In this document: positions 55,152 to 64,000 of the stretch, one piece after another
How positions within the stretch are numbered: position 1 is the first letter of the stretch
How the letters are laid out: every line of letters begins with the position of its first letter
NCBI GenBank assembly: GCA_022826665.1
Contig: JAJDUK010000063.1
Location: 1-64,000 of the forward strand
DNA: 64,000 nucleotides
Direction of reading: 5' to 3'
DNA from: Alphaproteobacteria bacterium
GTDB taxonomy: Bacteria; Pseudomonadota; Alphaproteobacteria; UBA828
The notes under the pieces: model-generated
Told to the model about the DNA's origin: nothing
The model's input: only the letters and a program-made list of their open reading frames with translations
Databases searched by the model: none
Position numbers and translations under genes: made by a program

Positions 55152-56630
55152 TCAACGCTCATCGTCCTGCGCGCCCGCCTCCGCATGCCGCACTGCCCAC
55201 TCGATACTCTCGACATGGACCGCGGGCTGTCCCTGGAAGTTTCCGGCCACGAGGTCCTCGTCCGCGAGTGCGTTGATGGCGAAGCCGAGACTGTGGCAAT
55301 CGAGGCAGACGGGCCGGATCATCTTCTCGTTCGGCCGTAGGCCGTCGCTCTGGTTGTGGCTGGTGAAGATCGTGTCGCGGCGCTCCACCTTGAACATGTG
55401 GCAGGTGGCGCAGCTCACGCCGGAGCCGGGCTCTGCGTCGCCGGCAACCTCCGCCTGCCAGAGCACATGATGCGGACTGCCAAGGTAGGCCACGGTGTGG
55501 GAGTCGTCGTGGCAGGACATGCAGGCCTCCACCGCGGCGCGCTCGACATCGACCGGGTGCGGCCGGTGACAGGAACCGCAATCGAGCGAGAGATGAGCCG
55601 CATCGTCGCGCATGGGCACGCGTGCCTCGGCCACCGTCATCAGCGAGGGATGAGGCTCGTCCGAAAGCCAGTCTGCAACTGAGCCGGGCAGCACGGTATC
55701 GAGGACGGTGTCCGACGCATCGCGCGGCCGCGCGACTTCGGGGTGTTGGCGCATGCCGTGGCGACCGAGCGCGAAGGTCTTCGCTTCCTGTTTATGACAG
55801 TGCCTGCATACCGTGAGCCGCGCCTCGTCGGTCCAGCCGGCTTCGATCTCGGCAAGCGAAGCGCCTGACGCGACCTCCGGCGCGTGGCAGGCGGCGCAGT
55901 TCACGTCCGCTGCCGCATGTCCCGAGCCGGCCCAGTGATCGAGGGCTTCGGTGTCCGCGAGCGCCGCCGCCGGAGCCACGGCGTCCTCTCGCCCGAGCGC
56001 CTCCTCCCGTGGCGGTTCCCAGGTGCGGTGGCGGGCCGCCAGCGCGTGCACGGGCGTTTCAGCCAGCCAGGGCTGCTCCGCGTGCTTCACCAGGAAGTCC
56101 GCATAGAGCGCGCGATTGTCGTGATAGTTGTGGCAGCCCGAAGACGCACAGGTGTCGAAGGTGAGGTCGGCATGCGTGGGGCGGGCCGTTCGCACGTCCT
56201 GCTCGCCCTCGCCGTGGCACGCCTCGCAGAAATCCATCGCGACAGTAACTGCCCCTTTACGGGTGATCTCGGGGCGATGCTCGACATGGCAGGAAACGCA
56301 GGACCTGCCATCGATGGGTTCCCAGTAGACGGCCATCCTGGGGTTGCGGAACTTCTTGCGCGGGTGGCTGTCCTCGGCGTCGTTCAGCTCGTCCTGGTGG
56401 CAGGCCCGGCAGGCCTTGTGCAGCCCCTTTCTCGCATCCGCCCTGCTGGCGAAGACGGCTGCGGTGTGGCAGCTCTCGCAGGCCAGCTCGAACTGGTGGT
56501 GGGCGTCGGTGGTTGCGCCGATCAGGAGGACTTCGCGATCGCCGCCCACCGTCATCCACACCGTGATCACGCCGACCGCCGCCAGGGTAATCAGCACCCA
56601 GGAGACGTGAAGGACCGTCTTGCGCGACAT
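55152..56630 (-). CDS. Membrane-anchored 11-haem c-type cytochrome
   Basis: A 492-residue protein with one N-terminal membrane anchor (VLITLAAVGVITVWMTVGG). Ten CxxCH motifs are visible (CESCH, CRACH, CVSCH, CEACH, CAACH, CRHCH, CGSCH, CMSCH, CATCH and CLDCH). One C-x4-CH (CASSGCH) brings the predicted haem count to 11. Multihaem cytochromes of this kind conduct electrons between the membrane and periplasmic or extracellular partners. The start is 12 bases after the GPP34-fusion gene, so they are co-transcribed. The electron donor and acceptor are unknown. Confidence 0.9.
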   Translation of the reverse strand: MSRKTVLHVSWVLITLAAVGVITVWMTVGGDREVLLIGATTDAHHQFELACESCHTAAVFASRADARKGLHKACRACHQDELNDAEDSHPRKKFRNPRMAVYWEPIDGRSCVSCHVEHRPEITRKGAVTVAMDFCEACHGEGEQDVRTARPTHADLTFDTCASSGCHNYHDNRALYADFLVKHAEQPWLAETPVHALAARHRTWEPPREEALGREDAVAPAAALADTEALDHWAGSGHAAADVNCAACHAPEVASGASLAEIEAGWTDEARLTVCRHCHKQEAKTFALGRHGMRQHPEVARPRDASDTVLDTVLPGSVADWLSDEPHPSLMTVAEARVPMRDDAAHLSLDCGSCHRPHPVDVERAAVEACMSCHDDSHTVAYLGSPHHVLWQAEVAGDAEPGSGVSCATCHMFKVERRDTIFTSHNQSDGLRPNEKMIRPVCLDCHSLGFAINALADEDLVAGNFQGQPAVHVESIEWAVRHAEAGAQDDER

Positions 56631-56642
56631 GCACGGGCCTCA

Positions 56643-57818
56643 TCAGTACATGTAGACGATGAGGATGTGGATGATCAGGAGAGCCGGCAGGGGAACGAGC
56701 GCAATGATGTGCACCCTCATCGGAATGACGCGTTGTTTTGGCTTGATCCCCCATTTTCTGAGTTGGACCGCCGCGTTGGTGCAGACCCCGGCCAGGCCGC
56801 CCAGGACCAGCACCGCCAGGAAGCAGCCCATCAGCGCCGCGTTTAGACTGGTGCCTAAACGAAAGCCCGTGTGCGCGAACAGGGCGAGCACGCAGGCGAT
56901 GCCGAACCCGACATGAGCCAGTCGCCACCAGTTGAAGCCGCCCAGGCGGGTGATCGCTCGCAGCTTCAGGAGCAGAACCGCGAGCACGCCTGAGCCGCTT
57001 AGTCCGAGAAGCGCAAAGCCGCTCCACAGTTGCCAGCCGCCGTCGAACCAGAGACGCTCTAGGAACAGGGCACTGAACCGATCCGCCACCGGGATTCTTG
57101 GGACCACAAGAGTCGCGAACGCGACCACACCCGCGGCGATGGAGAGGATCAGCAGCAGCTTCTTGAACTGTGCCGCTCGGGCCCGCACGGCCTGAATGAC
57201 CGAGCGCTCGATCTCGGCGACCGCGCCGGCCACCTCGCGCCCGATCAGGTCCATCTTGCGCAACAAAGCGATCCGGGGACGATAATCCTCTATCTCCTGT
57301 CTCGGGAAGATGTCGGGGAGGATCTCGCAGGCGTCCAGCAGGGAGATCAGAGCGACATCCCGAGGGTCGGGAATCTCGTCGGAGCTCAACACGTCCGCGA
57401 CGTGCTGGCGGAGCTCTGTCGCGGCCTTGCCGTCGCCGCTCGGATAGCGTCGGCCGCGTACCCACGGGATCCTGCTCTCCCGCACCGTCAGGACGCCTTG
57501 CTCCACGAGGCCCGCCAGGGTTTGCTCCTGAATGGTGGGCGCCTCCTCGACCGAGAGCACCCCGAGCCAGGTCTTGGTATCGCAAACCTCAGTGCGGGCA
57601 GCGATCCTTGCCAGTATGCGGTCGAGCGCGGGATTGCCGACGGGCGTCGGGTCGTTGACGAAGAGCGCTTCGAGGTCGGTATCGATCCGGTTTGCGAACG
57701 CCAGGTCCATCAGCACAGCGCCCGCGAGTGCGCTCGCCACGATGTCCTGCCGGACCGGCAAGGGCGCGCCGTCCTCGTCGTTCAGCAGAAGGACGAGGTC
57801 TTCGCTGAAGGTCAGCAC
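56643..57818 (-). CDS. GPP34 domain fused to a dihaem cytochrome b-like membrane domain
   Basis: A 391-residue protein. The N-terminal 200 residues match the GPP34 (GOLPH3/Vps74-type) domain, beginning MLTFSEDLVLLLNDEDG, then ALAGAVLMDLAFANRIDTDLE. About five hydrophobic segments follow. H302 and H316 lie in one helix (LAHVGF...FAHTGF) and H370 and H384 in another (VHIIALV...LIIHIL), each pair separated by exactly 13 residues. This H-x13-H pattern is the bis-histidine layout of two b-type haems. The protein probably passes electrons through the membrane to or from the 11-haem cytochrome encoded next. GPP34 domains elsewhere bind membrane lipids. Confidence 0.85.
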   Translation of the reverse strand: MLTFSEDLVLLLNDEDGAPLPVRQDIVASALAGAVLMDLAFANRIDTDLEALFVNDPTPVGNPALDRILARIAARTEVCDTKTWLGVLSVEEAPTIQEQTLAGLVEQGVLTVRESRIPWVRGRRYPSGDGKAATELRQHVADVLSSDEIPDPRDVALISLLDACEILPDIFPRQEIEDYRPRIALLRKMDLIGREVAGAVAEIERSVIQAVRARAAQFKKLLLILSIAAGVVAFATLVVPRIPVADRFSALFLERLWFDGGWQLWSGFALLGLSGSGVLAVLLLKLRAITRLGGFNWWRLAHVGFGIACVLALFAHTGFRLGTSLNAALMGCFLAVLVLGGLAGVCTNAAVQLRKWGIKPKQRVIPMRVHIIALVPLPALLIIHILIVYMY

Positions 57819-58521
57819 GGCGCGGCTCGGTCAGCCGGCCAACAACGGCCGCTGCGGGCACATTGCGGGAGGATCCGCTCCGGCCTGGCGCCGGCTCCCA
57901 CCACCCGCGTGTGGGCCGGTGTTCGACGCAAGAGACCATTGGCGTCGCTCGCGCAAGAGGGCTGCCCCCGTCCTCGCGCCCTCCTGGCTCCGACCACAGA
58001 CCTCATCTGGTCCGCAGTCGATCGAAGGGGATTGCCGATCCTGTATCCGCAAGAAGTCTACAATAGGAAATCGACTGTGCTGAACGGAAAACGTCCGTAC
58101 TATGATTCCCGACGCCTCGTCATCCCACACCGCAAGATCGCCTTCAGCCGCTGGGTCGCCCAGTCCCCCGAAGCCCTTGTCACGTGCTTGAGCGGCAATT
58201 GGGAATACTCGCGAAGACGGGTCCTCCACCAGAATCCTTTTCTGACAGTGGAGGGGGTGGAGTCGCTCTATTCGAGACCAGATCGTCGCTAAAGAACCAT
58301 TGGCCGTCCATCAGGCGTGGGCCTCTGACCCCCAGCACGGCGATTGCTCGATAGCTTATAGTGCCAATCGACGTTGGACCTGAGAGGCGAACAACAGTCC
58401 AAGCTGGGCTCCGATCCACGCCCTGTCTGATTTGTCGGACAATCGATAGCCGTTGCCGTGCACGAAGTGAGTCGCCGCCGCGCGCCGACTTGCGTATCGG
58501 TTACACCGGTAGAGGTGGCTC
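57819..58521. other. Spacer upstream of the GPP34-fusion operon
   Basis: About 700 bases with no supported gene on either strand. It must contain the promoter of the leftward haem operon, but no convincing boxes were assigned. Confidence 0.4.
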
Positions 58522-60567
58522 CTACTCTTCGATCGTTCCCATCGCCGTGCCGTCTGTAATCAGCGCGCGGCCCGCCGCGTTCGAGAGGGTCAGTGTCAAC
58601 GTCTCCTCACCTTCGTCGTGCGTGTCGTCGAGCACGTTGACCGTAACCCACTTCATCCTGTCGCCCGCGGCAAAGACGAGAATACCACTCGTCCGCGTGT
58701 AGTCCCGGCCTGCCGTCGCGTTGCCGTCGGACGTCGCGTAATCCAGCCTGATCGTCCGAGGCGCCGGCCGGCTCAGCTTGACCCGGAAGGCGAGCGACTC
58801 ACCGGTCCTCTCCCTGGCTTGGGCGTTCTCCACCGAAACCAGGACCGGACCCGGAACTGTCGCCGTCAACGTGTTCGACAGCGGACGGCCGTCTCTCGTG
58901 CAGATGGCTCCGGCAGCATCGCAGGCCCGCCCGCCGGGAAGCGCGATGGTTAGGTCGCCCCAGGATGTGGGTTTGATGTCGATTTCTCGGAAGTCGTTGC
59001 GCCCGTCGACGCGCCGCGAGGCCCGAACCGTGCCACCCCTGACCTGGAATGACTTGTCCTTGAGCACCTTGTAGCTCACCGCCGCCGCCTCGCTGAACAG
59101 GACCCGGAAGGAGAAGGCGCCCGGGGCGGGCCCCCGGTGCTCCGACGGCATGCCGACGAAGCGCGCCGTCAGCGGTGGCCGTCCCTCCGGGCTCTCCGCC
59201 CGCCCGATCAGGACGTCCGCCAGCGCTCCGGGATCGATCGTACCGGATTCGCCCCTCTCCACGGATTCCAAAACCGTGGAGAAGGTCTCCAGCAGGTCTC
59301 CCAGCGAGCCCCTCTCCGGCCGCGGCGCACGCGCGGCGTCCGTAGCGGCGAGCAGCGTCCTCGCGGCATCCGCATCGAGATAGCCCGTCGCCTCGCTGCC
59401 GCGCGACCTCTGCCACTGGCCGATTGCGTTTCGTGTGCGCCTGCCGAACAGGCCGTCCGCCGGACCGGGATCGAATCCCAGCACTGCGAGGCCTTGTTGA
59501 ATCCGCAGGCGCTCGGCGCGCTCCAGACCTAGTGCCGCTTCTACCGCTTCAGGTCCGAGCTCGGGACGCGCCGGATCACCTGCACCCGCTGCCGGGCCGT
59601 GGCCGGCTTCCGCCTCTACCGCCGTGCCGGTCAGCCTCTTCAGCCGGTTGCGTGCGAGGGCAGCAAAGGCACCGTTCGGGTAGCTGTCGAGGTAGGCCCG
59701 CAGCTCCCACGGGTTGTCGCTGTCTTTTACGGACTCCCAAAACAGCAGTTCCTGCTCCGATGCCACGCGTTGCGAGGCAACCGGCGCAGGCTCCGGCCGT
59801 GGCGCGAGATAAACCCTGCGGTTCGACAGCGAGCCGTAGACGACCGGCTCCTGTCGACCTCCGGTCGAGGCCAGAACCGCGTCGCGCACCTTGCGGAACA
59901 TCCGGCCAACCCCGAGGCCCGGCTCCTCGAGGTGGCGCAACAATGCCGCGCTGTACGGGCTGTTGCGGCCCCTACCGTCAGACGCGACCGCGCCCGCCTT
60001 CGCCGCATACGCCACCAGCGTCTCGCCCGAGGGCTCCACCGGCGCAAGCCCGCGGCCGATCGAGCGCTTCGCTCCCGCCCGTTGCATCGACGCTGCGAAC
60101 GGGCTCCTGCGGGACGCATCCAGGATCACCAACCGCAGGCCCGGCGCGCGGGCCACCGCCTGCAGGACCAGGGCCAACGGCACCGTCTCGAACTCGACGT
60201 CGGCGTCGCTCAACAGACGCGCGTCGGTCGGAACCAGAAAGTTGCGTCGGTCCACCTGAATGGCGTGACCAGTGTAGAACACCAGTGCGACCTCGGACTC
60301 CGAGGCCGCAGACGCGAACTGCTGAAGGCTGCGTCGCAGTGCTGCGTACCCCGCATTCTCTGTTCGGGTTACCGCGAAGCCGAGATGTTCGAGCACCGCG
60401 CCGATATCTTCTGCATCGTTTTGAGGGGTCGCCAGCGTCGGCGCATGTGCGTAAGCAGCGTTGCCGACCACCAGCGCCACCCGTTGGTCCGCAGCCGCTG
60501 GCGCAGAGAGGACCGACAGCAGCAGGGCCGCCGCCGCAATCAAGGATGTCAATCTGAGCACCGGCAT
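58522..60567 (-). CDS. Caspase-like exported protein with Ser in place of the catalytic Cys
   Basis: A 681-residue exported protein. After the signal (MPVLRLTSLIAAAALLLSVL) comes a C14 peptidase-like domain (VALVVGNAAYAHAPTL). The catalytic His is in FYTGHAIQVD (H101). The catalytic site is LVILDASRRSPF, with Ser152 where family members have Cys in LDACR, so it should be a pseudo-enzyme. A peptidoglycan-binding domain follows (IQQGLAVLGFDPGPADGLFG) and a Calx-beta domain lies at the C-terminus (RDYTRTSGILVFAAGD). It may bind cell wall and partners without proteolysis. Confidence 0.88.
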   Translation of the reverse strand: MPVLRLTSLIAAAALLLSVLSAPAAADQRVALVVGNAAYAHAPTLATPQNDAEDIGAVLEHLGFAVTRTENAGYAALRRSLQQFASAASESEVALVFYTGHAIQVDRRNFLVPTDARLLSDADVEFETVPLALVLQAVARAPGLRLVILDASRRSPFAASMQRAGAKRSIGRGLAPVEPSGETLVAYAAKAGAVASDGRGRNSPYSAALLRHLEEPGLGVGRMFRKVRDAVLASTGGRQEPVVYGSLSNRRVYLAPRPEPAPVASQRVASEQELLFWESVKDSDNPWELRAYLDSYPNGAFAALARNRLKRLTGTAVEAEAGHGPAAGAGDPARPELGPEAVEAALGLERAERLRIQQGLAVLGFDPGPADGLFGRRTRNAIGQWQRSRGSEATGYLDADAARTLLAATDAARAPRPERGSLGDLLETFSTVLESVERGESGTIDPGALADVLIGRAESPEGRPPLTARFVGMPSEHRGPAPGAFSFRVLFSEAAAVSYKVLKDKSFQVRGGTVRASRRVDGRNDFREIDIKPTSWGDLTIALPGGRACDAAGAICTRDGRPLSNTLTATVPGPVLVSVENAQARERTGESLAFRVKLSRPAPRTIRLDYATSDGNATAGRDYTRTSGILVFAAGDRMKWVTVNVLDDTHDEGEETLTLTLSNAAGRALITDGTAMGTIEE

Positions 60568-61249
60568 CGCCTATGCTCTTGTGATCGAAGTCAGGCGCCG
60601 TATTCCCAACCCTCGGGCTCAAGCGAGATGGCAAGTCTAGCATACCAATCGGCATCGAATTCACGCTCGACTGGCGTAAGCAGACACTCATGTGTTCGTC
60701 GGCACGGAGACTCTACGCAGCTCAACACCTCAACATTTGGTCCAGCCGGCATGACTGGATGGGAGCTTGGCGCCAAACAGCAGGTATGGATCGACCCACG
60801 GTGAGGCAGTGCCGAAGCCAGACGCGTTCCAGAGCAGCCAGCTTTATCCGCCTATATTGGCTGTGAGCACCGAACGAGCCGGCAAAACCGCTCGTGCCGT
60901 CGGTACTGCCGAACACCTCGCCGATGGAAGTCGGAAGGTCGCTCAGCGGGCCGCCGTTACCGAAGAAACTACCGCTCCGACGGCGGTACCACTGCTGGCC
61001 ATCGAGGCTCGCTTCGGCCCGACCTTCGATCCAGGCGAATGCATAGGAAGCGGCGGCGCGAAGCTGCCTTCGAGCCCTATGGTCGAACCCGAAAACCTTC
61101 AAACCACCTGGCCCTGGAGACGGGGATAGGTCAACATTCCGAAGTTGATGCTGGTCTTGACGAGCTCCGCCACTTGAACCTCCTTGAGCGCGTGTCCGAC
61201 GATAGCACTGAGGGAGATCGAGAAGTGGCTGCCCCGAGGTGCGGCTGAG
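60568..61249. other. Spacer without recognisable gene
   Basis: Only shadows and short frames occur. A minus-strand stretch at 60790-61100 has a moderately open frame with no recognisable domain. Promoters for the divergent caspase-like and sirtuin genes must lie here. Confidence 0.4.
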
Positions 61250-62008
61250 ATGGAGGGCGCCCGCGCCGATTTCGAGCGCCTCGCCGAGATGATCGCGGAC
61301 GCGCGCCGGGCGGTCGTCTTTACCGGCGCCGGGATATCGACCGAGTCGGGCATCCCGGACTTCCGCAGCCCGACCGGCATCTGGTCGCAGACCACGCCGA
61401 TCTATTACCAGGAGTTTCTTGCCTCCGAAGACGCGCGTATCGAGGCCTGGCGGCGCAAGTTGCTGGTCGACCGGGACATCGTGGACGCCGCGCCCAATCG
61501 CGGGCACCGGGCGGTCGCCAAGCTGGTCCGACTCGGCAAGGTCTCGAGCGTGATCACCCAGAACATTGACAACCTGCACCAGGATTCGGGCGTGCCTGAG
61601 GAGAAGGTGATCGAGCTCCACGGCAACGGCAGCTATGCGAAATGCGTCGCCTGCGAGACCCGCTACGAGCTTGCTCCGATCAAGGAGGCGTTCGAGAGGG
61701 ATTCCGTGCCGCCCGCCTGCACGCTCTGCGGAGCGCCGGTCAAGACGGCGACGATCTCCTTCGGCCAGGCGATGCCGGAGGACGAGATGGAGCGCGCGAA
61801 GCGCGAGACGCTTGCCTGCGACCTCTTCCTCGCCATTGGCTCGTCGCTCGTCGTTTACCCCGCCGCCGGGCTGCCTGTCCTCGCCAAGGAATCTGGCTCC
61901 ACCCTCGTCATCCTCAACCGCGACCCCACCGACCTCGACGGCATCGCCGACCTCGTCATAAACCGCGAAATCGGCCCGACCCTGGGCGCGGCCGCGAATG
62001 TGAACTAA
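61250..62008 (+). CDS. Sir2-family NAD-dependent deacylase
   Basis: A 252-residue enzyme. VVFTGAGISTESGIPDFRSPTG binds NAD, TQNIDNLHQDSG carries the QNID motif, and the catalytic His is in ELHGNGSY. Zinc ligands are KCVAC and ACTLC. It removes acyl groups from lysine using NAD. The residues upstream of MEGARADF do not resemble the family, so the start at 61250 was chosen. All key residues are present. Confidence 0.95.
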   Translation: MEGARADFERLAEMIADARRAVVFTGAGISTESGIPDFRSPTGIWSQTTPIYYQEFLASEDARIEAWRRKLLVDRDIVDAAPNRGHRAVAKLVRLGKVSSVITQNIDNLHQDSGVPEEKVIELHGNGSYAKCVACETRYELAPIKEAFERDSVPPACTLCGAPVKTATISFGQAMPEDEMERAKRETLACDLFLAIGSSLVVYPAAGLPVLAKESGSTLVILNRDPTDLDGIADLVINREIGPTLGAAANVN

Positions 62009-62898
62009 GGGAGGGCGGCTCCTTCTCCCATCCTCTGGTCTCCTCCACCGCGCCGGGCGCTGAGCCTTGCGCCTTCGAGAGGTTCAGCGCCTGTTGCATG
62101 GCGTCGCCTCAGCTCTGCTCTTCGTCGGTGACGTCGGCGGGCGCGTCACCGGCACCGGTCGCGTCGTCGCTGATGCCCGGTGAGTCCATCACCTCCCCGG
62201 TGCGCGATGGGTCGCAGCTCGGCGCACTGCCAAAGTTGTCGTGGGCGTGCGGACGATCTTGGGCTTCGGGCTTGCCGTCATCGGCAGGATCGGCGAACGC
62301 GTTGTCGTCATCGCCGCCACGTCATCGCCCGCGTCGGGCTGCGGAGCGCCGGAGTCACCGTCGCCGCCTGGTACCTCTCGACCACGTAGCGCTGATCGTC
62401 GTGCCCTTGCCCGAACAGGTGGGTGAGGTAAGTTTGGGCGTTGGCATGGGGTGTGCCGTTGATCTGCATAAGCCGACCCCCCGCTGACCGGTGAGTGGAA
62501 ACGGCGGAACGCGCCTCTCGCCGGACGCGCTCCGCTTCAGGTCAGGCTCTTTCTTGTCGGCAGGCGGGCGCCAACGCGGAGCCACGACCGGGACGCGGGC
62601 TGAAGGCGGGAGCTGCGCACCGTCAGGTCGGGCGGCTTTGCGGCGGCGACGAGGCATGGATAGGCAACGCTGCGGCCGGGCCGAGCGCAGCGGCGGAGAA
62701 GGGGCCGCGGTCCTGACTTGGGGTTTCCGCGGGCTCCGGGGGTCTGGAGTGGTCTGGAGTTTTGTTCGCGGTGGTTACTGGGTGATTATTTTGCGCGACC
62801 GGACGTCGGACACTCCCTCGCGCCTTCTCCCAAGGTATTGAGATAAAACGGTTACCCGAGATGACACTCCCAATCATGTCTGTGGTGAGAAATGCGGG
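62009..62898. other. Degenerate region with a frameshifted minus-strand gene
   Basis: On the minus strand an ATG at 62469 starts MQINGTPHANAQTYLTHLF and GQGHDDQRYVVERYQ. A different frame continues as an acidic stretch (DDNAFADPADDGKPEAQ...GAGDAPADVTDEEQS) that ends near 62110. This looks like one gene broken by frameshifts; no family was recognised. The remainder, 62470-62898, shows no gene. Confidence 0.4.
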
Positions 62899-63366
62899 TT
62901 AATGGTCGTGGTCGCCGCCCCGGACCTCGACCGCGACGCCGGTCGTGATGGCGCCTGAGCGCTCGAAGGTGAAGGTGACGGGGATGGTCTCCTCCGCCAT
63001 CAGCATGAACTTGAGGTCGACCAGCATCACGTGAAGGCTGCCGGGCGCGAGCGCCACCGAGCCGCCCGCCGGCACGACGACGCTCTCCACCGCCTCCATG
63101 CGGTGGATGCCTTCCTCCATCGTGCTTTGGTGTAGCTCGACCTTCGTGGCGAGGGGCGTGCTGACGGCGACGAGGCGGTCGTCGGCTGTGCCGTTGTTCA
63201 TAATATCGAGATAGATCACGCCGTTTTGCCCCTGCGCGGCCGGCCGCGACCAGGGGTGCACGATCGTGATGTCGCCGGTCTTCTCCTCGTGCGCCTGCGC
63301 CGGCACCGCTGTGCCGAGAACGGCCAGCACGCCGAGCAAAGCAGCAAGAGCCCTGAGCCGGACCAT
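62899..63366 (-). CDS. Copper chaperone PCu(A)C family protein
   Basis: A 155-residue exported protein (MVRLRALAALLGVLAVLGTAVPAQA). HPWSRPAAQGQNGVIYL and KVELHQSTMEEGIHRMEAVESVVVPAGG supply the PCuAC H...M copper ligands, and GSLHVMLVDLKF supplies the H-x-M. It delivers Cu(I) to periplasmic CuA sites or partners. The start at 63366 was chosen because it begins the signal peptide. It follows the S41 peptidase gene on the same strand by about 50 bases. Confidence 0.9.
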   Translation of the reverse strand: MVRLRALAALLGVLAVLGTAVPAQAHEEKTGDITIVHPWSRPAAQGQNGVIYLDIMNNGTADDRLVAVSTPLATKVELHQSTMEEGIHRMEAVESVVVPAGGSVALAPGSLHVMLVDLKFMLMAEETIPVTFTFERSGAITTGVAVEVRGGDHDH

Positions 63367-63418
63367 CCCGTTTCTCCTCATTCGCCGTGACGCATTAGAC
63401 ACCTGAAGGCAGCGCCGG

Positions 63419-64000
63419 TCACGGCTCGACAACCGGCGGGTCTTCGATGTCGGGCACGAGGCCCTGCGCCAGCGTCTCGCCGGGCACCTCGATCCGTTCG
63501 GCGGGGATCGCGAGGCGCCAGTCGTGATCGACGGGGACTATGCGGGTGAGCCAGTCCTTGCCCAGCGTGGGATTCCCGATGAGCCGGGCACCGGCGTAGC
63601 GGCGCAGGAGCGCCGCCAGCACCTCGGCGCTGCTCGCCGTGCCGGGGCCGATCAGCACGTCGATCTCGAATTCGCCGATGATGCGGAGCGGCGGGGGCAG
63701 CGCCACATCGCTCGCGCCCTCGCGGCCGAGCAGGCGGATAGCGCCCTCCATCGGTCCCGTGAAGAGGCTCGCGACCCGCCGCATCCGATCGAAGTCGCCG
63801 CCGGCATTGGCGCGCAAATCGAGCACCAGTCGCGCCAGTGACGCCGGCCCGACGGCATCGATGGTGTCGGCGATCTCGCGGTCGGCGGTGCGGCCAAAGC
63901 GGTCGAGCACAACAACCAGCGCCCCGTCGCCGCGCCGCTCGACCGCGCTGACCGAGGGGACCGTGTGGGCGCGCCGGATCGTGTCGGTATCCGGGTGGTT
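63419..64000 (-). CDS. S41-family serine peptidase (3' part, runs off the window)
   Basis: The reading frame is open to the right edge, so only the C-terminal 193 residues are visible. LDLRANAGGDFDRM is the conserved S41 block. GPGTASSAEVLAALLRR contains the catalytic Ser, and NPTLGKDWL contains the catalytic Lys region. Tail-specific proteases of this family act in the periplasm. It is upstream of the PCu(A)C gene on the same strand. Confidence 0.85.
   Translation of the reverse strand, partial: NHPDTDTIRRAHTVPSVSAVERRGDGALVVVLDRFGRTADREIADTIDAVGPASLARLVLDLRANAGGDFDRMRRVASLFTGPMEGAIRLLGREGASDVALPPPLRIIGEFEIDVLIGPGTASSAEVLAALLRRYAGARLIGNPTLGKDWLTRIVPVDHDWRLAIPAERIEVPGETLAQGLVPDIEDPPVVEP

Noticed and set aside
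59424-60557. 377-codon plus-strand frame
   Set aside because: Shadow of the caspase-like gene, Arg/Pro-rich.

Overview
The window is high-GC DNA from what looks like an alphaproteobacterium, probably Rhodospirillales-like. This is an inference from the ihfA–phzF pair, the RpoD-type sigma factor, the hut pathway built on hutF and hutG, and the style of the ICE and integrase fragments. It reads as a genomic-plasticity zone: intact metabolic operons are separated by decayed mobile DNA from at least eight element types (ISKra4-like, IS4, IS1595, IS1380, IS21, an Rve-type transposase, a group II intron and integrative-element fragments). No rRNA operon is present. The only tRNA-like gene lies inside a transposon.

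Layout. 1–1.7 kb: end of an ISKra4-like transposase and a complete IS4 element. 1.9–10.3 kb: a P4-type integrase followed by a tightly overlapping three-gene candidate defence operon (unknown protein, double-HKD PLD nuclease, large SF2 helicase). 10.6–15.6 kb: a second candidate defence operon (DUF4238, HEPN, PLD-like). Its first gene is split by a 2.5-kb IS1595-family element that carries a tRNA-like gene and two cargo genes. 15.6–20.3 kb: gene debris, namely a DksA-like zinc finger, a DUF2285 fragment, the 5' part of a group II intron RT, an IS1380 relic, and then another HEPN protein. 20.6–24.3 kb: an RpoD paralogue with a small partner gene, phzF and ihfA. 24.5–25.1 kb: an IstB relic.

25.2–31 kb: a redox and envelope-stress cluster (DsbA-like protein, anti-sigma and ECF sigma, Tat-type thioredoxin-like protein, DsbA-like protein, SCO, OsmC). 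31.4–34 kb: scrambled xis, ssb and integrase fragments and the 3' part of a group II intron, which runs into the lacI-type gene. 33.9–38.3 kb: a LacI regulator divergent from a CUT2-type sugar ABC transporter. 38.8–45.1 kb: histidine utilisation genes hutU, hutC, hutG, hutI and hutF, without hutH. 45.6–53.7 kb: a HutC-like regulator, a PhnD-like protein, a TRAP transporter, a fatty-acid desaturase and a TPR protein. 54.5–57.8 kb: a membrane electron-transfer operon made of a haem protein, an 11-haem cytochrome and a GPP34-domain protein fused to an apparent dihaem cytochrome b. 58.5–60.6 kb: a caspase-like protein with Ser in place of the catalytic Cys. 61.2–64 kb: a sirtuin, a PCu(A)C copper chaperone and the 3' part of an S41 peptidase.

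The strongest candidates for undescribed biology are the 3.5–10.3 kb helicase/PLD operon, the HEPN/PLD operon that follows it, the GPP34–cytochrome b fusion operon, and the tRNA-bearing IS1595 element. All functional statements come from reading motifs by eye; no database search was possible.
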